Below are positions 49,672-59,000 of a stretch of 64,000 nucleotides of DNA, piece after piece. This DNA comes from Alkaliflexus imshenetskii DSM 15055. GTDB lineage: Bacteria > Bacteroidota > Bacteroidia > Bacteroidales > Marinilabiliaceae. Location of the stretch: positions 647,635 through 711,634 of the forward strand of contig NZ_KI912105.1 of assembly GCF_000517065.1 (NCBI RefSeq), written 5' to 3'. Positions within the stretch are counted from its first letter, which is position 1, and every line of letters begins with the position of its first letter. The notes below the pieces were generated by a model. That model made no database searches and was not told where the DNA came from. It was given only the letters and a program-made list of their open reading frames with translations. The position numbers and the translations under genes are program-made.

Positions 49672-50112
49672 ATGGAAACATTAAAATATACAGTAATAAA
49701 AAATGTTGAGCAATACAAAAAGTACTGTGACATTTTAGAGAAATTGATTCTTAGCGATAATAAAGCATCAAATGATGAAATTGATTTGCTTACACTTTTG
49801 ATTGAGAAATGGGATGTTGAACATAATACATTCAATGATTCAGACCCGATTGAATTACTTAAAACTCTAATGGAAGAACATGATTTAAAGGCAAAGGACT
49901 TAGTCAATATCTTAGATTTATCGAAAGGAACAGTCTCTAAGATTTTAAATTACCACAAGGGACTTTCGAAAGATACAATAAGAAGACTTTCCGATTATTT
50001 TAAACTATCTCAAGAAGCTTTTAATAGACCTTACAAATTAATTCATGAAGTAAACAGACATTTCCGAAATGCAAGTCTGATGAATACAAGGAAAAATATG
50101 ATTGAGGCATAA
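49672..50112 (+). CDS. higA: HigA-type antitoxin with helix-turn-helix
   Basis: 146 residues. A helical N-terminal part (about 1-60) is followed by an XRE helix-turn-helix (about 62-120, LLKTLMEEHDLKAKDLVNILDLSKGTVSKILNYHKGLSKDTIRRLSDYFKLSQEAF). It should neutralise HigB by binding and repress the operon. Longer than minimal HigA (about 90-100), as is common for the Bacteroidota type. It follows higB by 21 bp. Confidence 0.9.
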   Translation: METLKYTVIKNVEQYKKYCDILEKLILSDNKASNDEIDLLTLLIEKWDVEHNTFNDSDPIELLKTLMEEHDLKAKDLVNILDLSKGTVSKILNYHKGLSKDTIRRLSDYFKLSQEAFNRPYKLIHEVNRHFRNASLMNTRKNMIEA

Positions 50113-50363
50113 ATAGCAACATTTTCACAACATCATATATAAAATATTGGGGTTTTAGTGTTTACATTAATATTTCTGCCCCGCACCAACTTTTGTAACG
50201 GCAGACAAAGACGCACACCGCAGCCCCAACAATTCACTTATGTGACCGTTATGAATATATGGGAGTATAGGTGCTGAAACCATGGGAGCATAAGGTTAAG
50301 GATAATGGGACAAGTACCCCAATATCCTACCAAGACATTACATGCCGACAAAAGCAATCAAGG

Positions 50364-52769
50364 TTAATAAAACATGCGTATGGTGACCGGTTCGCCGGCT
50401 TTAAGCCGCACATCAAACTTATTGGGTTGTCTCTTATGTCCAAGTAAAACACCGGGAGCACTGGTTGCGCCTTTTACATGGGGTGCAGTGAGCTGAACGC
50501 GCTGCGAAATATCAGACAGAAGTGTGACCTCCAAACCCTCTTCGTTCCACTCCATCCTGCTAATAACAATTTGTCCTCGAAGCGCCATTCCTTCGATTGT
50601 GCCGCGTTGCCAGCCGGGCGACAAGGCCGGAAGCAATTCAATCGTCCCGGGTTCGGAATACGCAAGTGAACGCAGTATCACCGCCGGAAAACCGCCGCTC
50701 ATATCCATGTTGAATAGGTTGCCCGGGTTGTGATAAGTAGCCATGGATGGCGCCCAAAAATAACGCGACATCAGGTCGATGATTTCGTGCGTTAAATCGG
50801 CCTGACCAGTGTTGGCAGTTACCATGCCCAGTTGAGCCAATCCAAATACCATCTCACCGCCGGCAGCCCCTCGTCGGTGTTCCATGCGTGCTTCAACGGT
50901 TTTCAATGCGGCTTCAATCAATTCCGGATTGTTTTTAAATTCTGTATCGATGCGCTCAAAAAGACTATAGAGCTGAGATACATGCCGGTGACTGTGGTTT
51001 TCCGTATATTTTTGTGGAAGCCACTCGGCCAGCTCACCATCCGCATTGATATGATAATCGGGCATTCGTTTCAGCATCTCCTCCCATTTCCGAATTTGAA
51101 CACGGCTTTCGCCAAGCTTCTTGCCTGCCTCAATGCAATTGCGCAAAAGCTCTTTGGCAATCATCACATCCATTGTGGCATTTACAACCAATTGAGATGC
51201 ACTGTTAGATGGATTATTCTCGGGCGAATAAGATGGTGAGAAAACATATTTCCCGTCGTCGCCAACAAAGAGAAAATCCTCATAAAATAAGGCACTCTCT
51301 TTCATGAATGGATATACCCTTTCTTTCAAAAGAAGTTGATTACCAGTATAGAGATAATAATCATAAAGAATGCCGGCAGTCCATCCAGCCCCGCCGCTCC
51401 AGAGCGACAAAGTCCAGGTTTTATCAAAATGGATGTTATAACCATGTGAACTGGAATGCGCCGGTACATGAATGCCGCGTGTCCCAAACAGTCGGTGTGC
51501 GTTTTCGCGATAACACGGCATCATCCGTTCATGATAATCGAGATAAGCCTCCATCAATTCGGATGTATTGGCACTCAACAGGTGCGATACCGCCACTTCT
51601 ACGTTGCCATCGTGAGTAAATCCCGACGACCAGGGCGGTGTCCATGTGCCACTCCAAATTCCTTGCAATGTAGGTGGGTTTATGCCAGTAGATGAAATGA
51701 TGTTGTAGCGAGCCGCATCAAACTGTTTTTGAATGATGGCCGGCGTGGAACCCTGACGGGCACGCACCACAAAAGCCTCGGACTGCAAACGTGCTTCAGC
51801 GCCATCTTCGAGCGTTAGCTTTACTCGATTGAATAGTTCACCATGAGTGGCTCGCTGCGCTGTTAAAAGATTTGAGTAATCGCCATCAATTGCTGTGAGC
51901 CGGGCTTTCAGACCTGGCACCAATGGTTCAGAGAAGTTATAGTTTGGCTCCACGCTCATGAGAATAGCAACCTCATCGGCATCTTCAACAAAAATCTGGT
52001 CGCCAGACGTACGCAATTTACCACCCTGCGCTTTAACCATGGCCACAGCCTCGAAACCCTGAGGCACACCTGCATAATGGTTCCTAAATGCTGTGCGATA
52101 AGTGAGAAACTGACTTTCGGCACCACTCTGGGCATGTTGTATTCCCTGCTCCACAAAAGCACGCTGATCCCATGCAATTGGATGTTGCCGCAAACTCACT
52201 GTCAGGTTTATTTTTGCCGCACTGCTGATGCGCATTACAATGATGCTGTCGGCCCGCGAAACAAACGAGCTACGTTGAAAAATATGTCCATCCTGATGCC
52301 ATTGCACTTTTGCCTCGCCGGTTTCAAAATCCACCATCCGTATATAGTCCGAAACATTTCCGGGCTCCATGACCATACGGATGTTACAAACCGGCACAAA
52401 CGGGTCGATCCACAACATTTCGCCGTAACCTTCGATAATGCTCTGCTCAACCGGGATGGCCGCCGCCTCCTCGTATCTGCCCTGAGCAAGTAGTTCACGG
52501 ATTTCGGCAAGGCGAGAAGCCTGATCAATGGGTTTGGGTGGCACACGCATGGGAAGATGGTTCAGCGCGTGGTTCACAATGATGGTTTCATCATGCGGAT
52601 TACCAAAAACCATGGTGCCAATGGCACCGTTCCCACTCAACAGCGCATCCTCCCAATGTGGTGCCGGCTTCCAACTCACAAAGCCCCGCTTGGGGTGTTC
52701 AAAGCCGTTTGCAACCAGAAGTATATTGCACAATATCATCCACACAAAAAACAGAACAAATTTTCTCAT
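50364..52769 (-). CDS. GH95-like glycosidase (divergent alpha-L-fucosidase family)
   Basis: 801 residues from the ATG at 52769, with a signal peptide (1-22, ending VANG). The N-terminal GH95 domain has WEDALLSGNGAIGTMVFGN. The (alpha/alpha)6 barrel has LQGIWSGTWTPPWSS, followed by FTHDGNVE, where classical GH95 fucosidases read NINxE: so one Asn is Asp387 and the next is Asn389. YSPENN keeps Glu517, and NSHRHVSQLY and NMDMSGG follow. Classical enzymes hydrolyse Fuc-alpha-1,2-Gal. The active-site change means the exact sugar is uncertain. It is downstream of the GH2/HTCS genes on the same strand. Confidence 0.85.
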   Translation of the reverse strand: MRKFVLFFVWMILCNILLVANGFEHPKRGFVSWKPAPHWEDALLSGNGAIGTMVFGNPHDETIIVNHALNHLPMRVPPKPIDQASRLAEIRELLAQGRYEEAAAIPVEQSIIEGYGEMLWIDPFVPVCNIRMVMEPGNVSDYIRMVDFETGEAKVQWHQDGHIFQRSSFVSRADSIIVMRISSAAKINLTVSLRQHPIAWDQRAFVEQGIQHAQSGAESQFLTYRTAFRNHYAGVPQGFEAVAMVKAQGGKLRTSGDQIFVEDADEVAILMSVEPNYNFSEPLVPGLKARLTAIDGDYSNLLTAQRATHGELFNRVKLTLEDGAEARLQSEAFVVRARQGSTPAIIQKQFDAARYNIISSTGINPPTLQGIWSGTWTPPWSSGFTHDGNVEVAVSHLLSANTSELMEAYLDYHERMMPCYRENAHRLFGTRGIHVPAHSSSHGYNIHFDKTWTLSLWSGGAGWTAGILYDYYLYTGNQLLLKERVYPFMKESALFYEDFLFVGDDGKYVFSPSYSPENNPSNSASQLVVNATMDVMIAKELLRNCIEAGKKLGESRVQIRKWEEMLKRMPDYHINADGELAEWLPQKYTENHSHRHVSQLYSLFERIDTEFKNNPELIEAALKTVEARMEHRRGAAGGEMVFGLAQLGMVTANTGQADLTHEIIDLMSRYFWAPSMATYHNPGNLFNMDMSGGFPAVILRSLAYSEPGTIELLPALSPGWQRGTIEGMALRGQIVISRMEWNEEGLEVTLLSDISQRVQLTAPHVKGATSAPGVLLGHKRQPNKFDVRLKAGEPVTIRMFY

Positions 52770-52834
52770 CGTAAGCTGATTAAAGGCCAATTGTATAGTA
52801 ATTAGATTATTCTTTACATTATTGTCCGGTAAAA

Positions 52835-53031
52835 AAACATAATATTGGCGCGAAGAGTCTCAGATTTTAGATTGATAGATTAGTTGAGAAAGATGATTAG
52901 AGTGATCATATTTCCTGTCAAATCATATCTATCAATCTAAATGTCTTATCCCCCGTTGCGGGACTTCGCTCTGCTCAACATCAAATAGTCTAAAAGTCTT
53001 CAAGGTAGATTTTAGCAGCCATTTAAACGCT
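52835..53031 (-). mobile_element. MITE-like inverted-repeat element, copy C
   Basis: Inverted relative to copies A and B. It shares AATCATATCTATCAATCTAAAT, GGGACTTCGCTCTGCTCA and AATAGTCTAAAA with copy B (reverse complement). The terminal repeats are worn, so the exact ends are uncertain. It lies between the GH2 gene (stop 53055) and the GH95-like start. Confidence 0.6.
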
Positions 53032-53054
53032 GATGACCATATTTATTGAGTGAG

Positions 53055-55481
53055 TTAATTAATCCGTACCTCCACTGTTGAACCATGTAATCCATCGGAA
53101 GATAAACTAACTACTGCAACCCCCGGATTTTTAGCGGCTCGAACAACCACCAGACATTTTCCGTGAAAGGCACTGATTTGTTCACCCACAAAAGGCTGAT
53201 GATTCGTTTGACTTCCATTGTCCACAGCGGCTATTGAGCCATTACCTGACACTTTCACATAAATCAGGTTGTCGGCATAAGGCACCAGGATTCCATTTTC
53301 GTCGAGCACCTCAATGGTGATGAAGGCCAAATCTTCTCCACCGGACTGAATGGTAGCGCGATCGACCCGGGCCACTATCTGTGCAGGCTCACCGGCTGTT
53401 GATACCAGAGTTTCTTTTATCACGACACCATTTTTACGTGAAACAGCCCTCAACTTTCCAGGCTCAAAGGGAAGGCGCCACCAAACATGTAAATCATCGT
53501 CCGACTTGGATTTAACCCCCTTTGATACGCCATTGAGAAACAACTCCACCTCATCGGCATTGTTGTAATATGCCCACACATCAACCATTTGCCCCGGATC
53601 CCAATTCCAGTGCGGAAAAAGATGAAGCACCGTTTTGTTAGTCCATTCACTCTGATACATAAAGTAGGCATCCTTTGGAAAACCGGCCAGGTCAATCACC
53701 CCAAAATAGGAGCTACGCGATGGCCACTCATAAGGCGTAGGCTCCCCCAGATAATCGAAACCGGTCCAGATGTACATCCCCGAAAGGAAGTCGTGTTTAC
53801 GCACTACTTTCCATGTTTCGGCATGGGTTGAGCCCCAAGGCGCACTGCAATTGTCGTATGCCGAACAGCTGTTGTCAGCATTGCCATCGGTGAAGGTCAC
53901 ATCCCAACGATAGGGCCAGCGGCGTATGCTATCCGAAGGCATATCGTAACTACCACGTGTGGCCAGCGCCGACGTGGTTTCGGTGGCAATAAACACTTTT
54001 CCCGGAAACAGATTGGGGAAGTCGGCATAGGTTTCATGCTTGTAGTTGTAACCGATTAAATCGAGCGCACCCGACTGAATCAGGAAATTCTCTGGTACCG
54101 CATGGTTGTTGCCCGCTGTTACAGGACGCGTGGGGTCAAGTGCCTTCACAATGGCGGCCAGCGTTGTGGTTATTTCCGAGCCTTGCGGTTGCCATTGTTC
54201 CAATATTTCATTACCGATGCTCCAAATGAACACACTAGGGTGGTTGCGGTCGCGCATAATGTGGTCACGCAAATCCCTTTCGTGCCATTCATCCCAATAA
54301 AGCGAATAGTCGTAGGTAGTTTTTGGAAGTTTCCACATATCAAACGTCTCATTCATGACAATGAAACCCATCTCATCGCAAAGATGCAACAACTCGGGGG
54401 CAGGCGGGTTGTGCGCCGTGCGTATGCCATTACACCCCATCTCTTTCAGTATTTCGAGTTGCCGCTGCATGGCGCGCACATTCACTGCGGCGCCAAGCGC
54501 ACCCAAATCATGGTGCATGCATACGCCTTTTATCTTTAATGGCTCTCCGTTAAGAAAGAAACCCTTTTCTGCATCAAAATTAAAATAGCGGATGCCGAAT
54601 CTGGTTTGCAAATCATCAATCACCTCGGTTCCCGACAAAATGGATTGGCGCAATGTATAAAGCGTTGGCGCATCTACCGACCAGAGTTCCGGGTTGCGCA
54701 CCGTAACAACTTGTTTCACCACCGTTTTATCCTGCCCATTTACCGTATAGTTAGATTTTATTTCAGAAACCTTGTTTCCGGCAGCATCATACACCTCGGA
54801 AAGCAGCGTAAATTCACGTTCAGAATCATGACTGTTTTTGATAACCGATTCGATACTGACTTCTGCCCTGCCTTTATCCACGGCAGGCGTGGTGACAAAC
54901 AGCTCCCATGGGTCAAGATAGAGTTTATCGGTAACCGTGAGCCAAACATTTCGGTAAATGCCCGAACCGGAATACCATCTGGAATTAGGCTGAAGCGAAT
55001 TATCCACTTTCACCACAATGGTATTCACCACACCCGGCGTAATATATGGCGTTAAATCATAGCGAAAAGAGATGTAACCAAAAGGTCGCGTTCCCAGTTC
55101 ATGACCGTTAACCCATACAGTGCTGTTTTGATATATCCCATCGAATGTGATTTCGATGCGTTTATTGTGGTAGTTTTCAGGTATTAAAAAAGATTTGCGA
55201 TACCAGCCAATACCGCCAATCATAAATGAAGTGCCAAATCCGCCCGGATTATCGATGTGATAAGGTTCGGTGATGCTCCAGTCGTGCGGCAAATCAACAG
55301 ACTCCCATTCGACATCTTCGAAAGCAGGCATGTACGCCCCATTGGTGTCGCCGTGATGAAAAAGCCATTGATCATTGAATTTTTCATGATAGCGTACCGT
55401 TAAAAGAGCGTTGTCATGAGGCTTGCAGGATACTACCAGCATTACTGCAGCCAAAAACCATAAAACAGTGCTATACCTCAT
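53055..55481 (-). CDS. GH2 beta-galactosidase-like lipoprotein
   Basis: 808 residues. The lipoprotein signal ends VVSC (Cys19). A sugar-binding domain (FNDQWLFHHGDTNGAYMPAF ... LPHDWSI) precedes the TIM barrel, which has the acid/base Glu425 in WSIGNEILEQW and the nucleophile Glu501 in IATETTSALATRG. A C-terminal beta domain follows. Shorter than the GH2 at 41589-44450, with about 150 fewer C-terminal residues. Membrane-anchored removal of beta-galactosyl or similar units is the likely role. The next gene upstream on the strand is the HTCS regulator, but 593 bp separate them, with a mobile element between. Confidence 0.9.
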   Translation of the reverse strand: MRYSTVLWFLAAVMLVVSCKPHDNALLTVRYHEKFNDQWLFHHGDTNGAYMPAFEDVEWESVDLPHDWSITEPYHIDNPGGFGTSFMIGGIGWYRKSFLIPENYHNKRIEITFDGIYQNSTVWVNGHELGTRPFGYISFRYDLTPYITPGVVNTIVVKVDNSLQPNSRWYSGSGIYRNVWLTVTDKLYLDPWELFVTTPAVDKGRAEVSIESVIKNSHDSEREFTLLSEVYDAAGNKVSEIKSNYTVNGQDKTVVKQVVTVRNPELWSVDAPTLYTLRQSILSGTEVIDDLQTRFGIRYFNFDAEKGFFLNGEPLKIKGVCMHHDLGALGAAVNVRAMQRQLEILKEMGCNGIRTAHNPPAPELLHLCDEMGFIVMNETFDMWKLPKTTYDYSLYWDEWHERDLRDHIMRDRNHPSVFIWSIGNEILEQWQPQGSEITTTLAAIVKALDPTRPVTAGNNHAVPENFLIQSGALDLIGYNYKHETYADFPNLFPGKVFIATETTSALATRGSYDMPSDSIRRWPYRWDVTFTDGNADNSCSAYDNCSAPWGSTHAETWKVVRKHDFLSGMYIWTGFDYLGEPTPYEWPSRSSYFGVIDLAGFPKDAYFMYQSEWTNKTVLHLFPHWNWDPGQMVDVWAYYNNADEVELFLNGVSKGVKSKSDDDLHVWWRLPFEPGKLRAVSRKNGVVIKETLVSTAGEPAQIVARVDRATIQSGGEDLAFITIEVLDENGILVPYADNLIYVKVSGNGSIAAVDNGSQTNHQPFVGEQISAFHGKCLVVVRAAKNPGVAVVSLSSDGLHGSTVEVRIN

Positions 55482-55685
55482 CGAAGTCGAAAATTAAGTG
55501 TGAGAAACAATTGCATATAAACCAACCTGCCAAACAGTTATAAATGCCCCTGCGCAGACGTTTCTGCACAGAGACATTCACCCTTACCACTATTAAAGAA
55601 AAAAAATGTGTTATACAATTCATGTTTTGCAGTGTTGATTGCTGGACAACACCTTTTGTATAAAAATCATTTCTGAGATACTCAG

Positions 55686-55908
55686 TGACTGTTTAAATTT
55701 TATATTAAATCTGCTTTGAAGATTTTTAGACTATTAGATGCTGAGCAGAGCGAAGTCCCGCAACGCGGGATAAGATATTTAGACTGATAGATATGATTCA
55801 ACAGAAAAAAAGATCAATCTAACAACCTTCTTTCTAATCTACTCTATCTGTCTTAAATCTAAAACTCTTCACGTCTATACCATATTGTATAAATTAAACT
55901 TAAACAGT
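55686..55908 (+). mobile_element. MITE-like inverted-repeat element, copy B with target duplication
   Basis: A 223-bp element from TGACTGTTTAAATTT to AAACTTAAACAGT. The ends are inverted repeats (ACTGTTTAA and TTAAACAGT). It is flanked by a perfect 7-bp direct repeat, TACTCAG (55679-55685 and 55909-55915), evidence for transposition. The interior carries a perfect stem, TCCCGC-AAC-GCGGGA. It shares sequence with copies A and C. Confidence 0.75.
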
Positions 55909-55995
55909 TACTCAGATGGTTAATGCATCTGAGTAACATCCTCAAAAATAATTGAACAACTGTTGAGCAATCGGGCAAAAATGAACCGAAAAAAG

Positions 55996-56052
55996 GGTGA
56001 AAATGTCATTATACTATGGCATGATGTATTTATGAAGGGGTAAAAATGTCAT
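55996..56052. promoter_or_regulatory. Paired GGTRAAAATGTCAT repeats upstream of GH2
   Basis: GGTGAAAATGTCAT (55996-56009) and GGTAAAAATGTCAT (56039-56052) are 43 bp apart, about four helical turns. A similar motif (GGTGATATGTCAC) lies upstream of the other GH2 gene at 44609. This resembles a paired AraC-type site. Both loci also carry AAAACATTACAA nearby (44650 and 56056). Confidence 0.4.
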
Positions 56053-56074
56053 CATAAAACATTACAAAAACCTA

Positions 56075-59000
56075 TCAATCAACATCCTTCGGGTTACGCG
56101 CATACTCCGACGGCACCACACCAAACTCATCTTTGAAATACTTGGAAAAGTACTTTGGGTCGTTGAAACCAACCATAAAGGCTATTTCAGAAACCGTTTG
56201 CTGACTTTTTGCCAAATATTGGGCAGCACGTTTTAAGCGCATCAAACGAATAAATTCCACCGGTGTTTTACCGGTGAGGGCAAGAATCTTGTTGTAGAGA
56301 TGACCACGGCTCACGCCAAGTTCGCGCCCCATGCGTTCTACAGAAAATTCGCTGTTTCCGATGTTCTTCTCCACAATTTTCAGCGCCTTGTTAAGGAACT
56401 TCTCATCGAGTGAGGTGATCCCAATTTCGCCCGGCTTAATTTCAAACTTACGCGAAAAAGCGTGCTGAAAAGATTGTCGCATCTCTATCAGCCGCTTGAT
56501 CTTCAGCTCAAGAATCTCGTAATTAAACGGCTTGGTAATGTAATCTTCGGCACCGGCTTCCAGTCCTTCGAGTTTCTGCTCATTGGCAGTACGAGCTGTT
56601 AAAAGGATAACCGGGATATGAGAAGTTCGGGCATCCCCTTTTATTCGGCGGCAAAGTGCAATGCCATCCTCCACCGGCATCATAATGTCACTCACAACCA
56701 AACCGGGCATGGCAGAGAGGGTTTTCTCCCACCCTTCGAAGCCGTTGGGGGCTTCTAAAATGGTAAAGTTCTGTTTTAGGTTTTCCTTAAGATAGAAGCG
56801 AAGATCCTCATTGTCTTCCACTATTAAAAGAGTCGGTTTCTTATTGCTATCAACCAGATGCTCATTACTTTCAGCAACATCCTGAGAAATAAAATCAGGT
56901 TCAGCCTTTGGCGAATCAGGCAGCTCTTCCCTTGCAACAACTTCATCGTTCAAAGGCAATCGCACAATAAAGGCGCTACCATTTCCGGGTTCACTCTCCA
57001 CGTGAATTGTTCCGCCATGCATCTTTACAAACTCCTGCGTGAGCGACAAGCCAATGCCACTACCCTGGTTGATGATGGTAGCATTGTCATCGATCTGAAA
57101 AAAGCGATCGAAAATGCGTTCCTGACGTTCCGGTGAAATGCCTATTCCGGAGTCTCTCACCTGTATTTCGAGATATTCAAGTCCGTTAAAACAATCTAAA
57201 AATTCACTACTATGTGGCTCACAACGTAATAAATGCAAATGTATCCGACCGTTTTCAGGGGTAAACTTCACAGCATTTGAGAGAAGATTAAAAAGTATTT
57301 TTTCCATCTTATCCTGGTCGAAATGAACCATGTACCTTTCCATGTTAGAGGAGATACTACAGGCAATACTTTTGCTTTCAAACAGATCGATAAATGAGTT
57401 AAAGCCATCGGAAATAAACCGGACTATATCACCATAGGATTTATTCAATGAGATTTTATCCACCTCCAGTTTTCTGAAATCCAGAAGTTGATTCACCAGG
57501 TTAAGCAAGCGCTTTGCGTTGCGGCCAATGAGCGTCAACTGCTCGCGAATGGCCGCATCCTTCACCTCCTTCAGAAGCTTATCGAGCGGTGTCAGAATAA
57601 GCGTTAAGGGTGTGCGAAACTCATGGCTCACATTGGTGAAAAATCTGGTTTTCATAGCATCGAGGTCGCGCATGCGATAGTACTCGGCTTTCTCCTGTTC
57701 ACGCAAATAGTGCATGCGTTCACGTCGGCGGATGGTGAAAATCAGCAGCAATATCAACAAAACAAAAAGCACGAAATAGATAAGATATGCCAGTGAAGTG
57801 GCATAAAATGGCGGAATCACCCGGATGGTGAGTGTTGTTTCATGTTCATTCCAGCTACCGTCACTGGCCGATGCCATCACCCGAAAAAGATAAACGCCCG
57901 GGTTAAGATTTGTGTAAGTGGCCAATCGGTTGCGCGAGTCGGTCTCTATCCAATCATTGTTAAACCCTTCCAGTTTGTATCTGAAACGGGTACGTTCCGG
58001 ATGAAAATAGTTCAAAGCCGAAAAACCGATGGCAAATACATTCTGGTTGTGCCTGAGTGACACCTCTGACGACAAGCCGATGGCCTGATTCAACACCACA
58101 TGGCCATTCACCTTCTCGCCAATACCAACACTTCGATTCATCAGCTTAAAGTCGGTTAATATCACTGGAAAATCACGTTCATGCCCGGTAATATTATTCG
58201 GAATAAACAGGTTAAAACCATTTCCTCCACCAAAAATAAGTTCGCCGGCTGAAGTTTTTAGAGCGGAGTGCTCGTTAAACTCTAGTCCTTGCAAACCATC
58301 GAGCAGATCGTAATTTCGAAACGCGATGGAGCCATCGTTGGTTGTAACAAGGTTGGACAATCCATTGAGGGTGGCAATCCAGATGTCGCCCTTACCATCG
58401 TCGAGCATGGTGATGATGTTGTGATCTGGCAGGCCATCGGTCTCACGAATAACTTTAAACACGTTGCGTTCCCTGTCAAAAAGGTTTAATCCGTTTCGGG
58501 TACCAATCCAGAGGCGGCCTTTGGCATCTTCGAGGATGGAGAGCACGCTTGAGTGGCTTATTCCTGACGGGTTATTCTCATCGTGTATGTAGTGGCGAAA
58601 ACGGTTGGTAGTTGCATCTAGCACCGTTAGCCCTGCGGATGTGCCAATCCAGATGTTTCCCTGGCTGTCTTCGTTCAGGGCGAGCACAAAATCTGAACTG
58701 ATGGAATTAAAATCACCCTCACGGTGATGTACAAAACTGTTGGTTCGTTCGTCGAACATAGACAATCCGCCACCAAGAGTGCCAATCCAGAGACGGTTTC
58801 GGCTATCTTCTAATATTTGCCACACGCGGTCGTCAGAAATCCCGGATGGGTTGTCGGCGCTGTGTCGGTAATGGGTAAAACGGCGACCGTCGAAGCTGTT
58901 TAGCCCACCCTGATAGGTGCCAATCCACAAACGATCTTTATGGTCGATGCACAATGAGACAATGATATCACTACTTAAACTGTTTGTGTCTCCGGGTATA

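Larger units (their letters stand above)
55482..56074. other. Intergenic region between HTCS and GH2
   Basis: 593 bp holding mobile element copy B (55686-55908) and two copies of a regulator-like repeat (55996-56052), both listed separately. The element separates the repeats from the GH2 start by over 200 bp. No gene seen. Confidence 0.6.
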
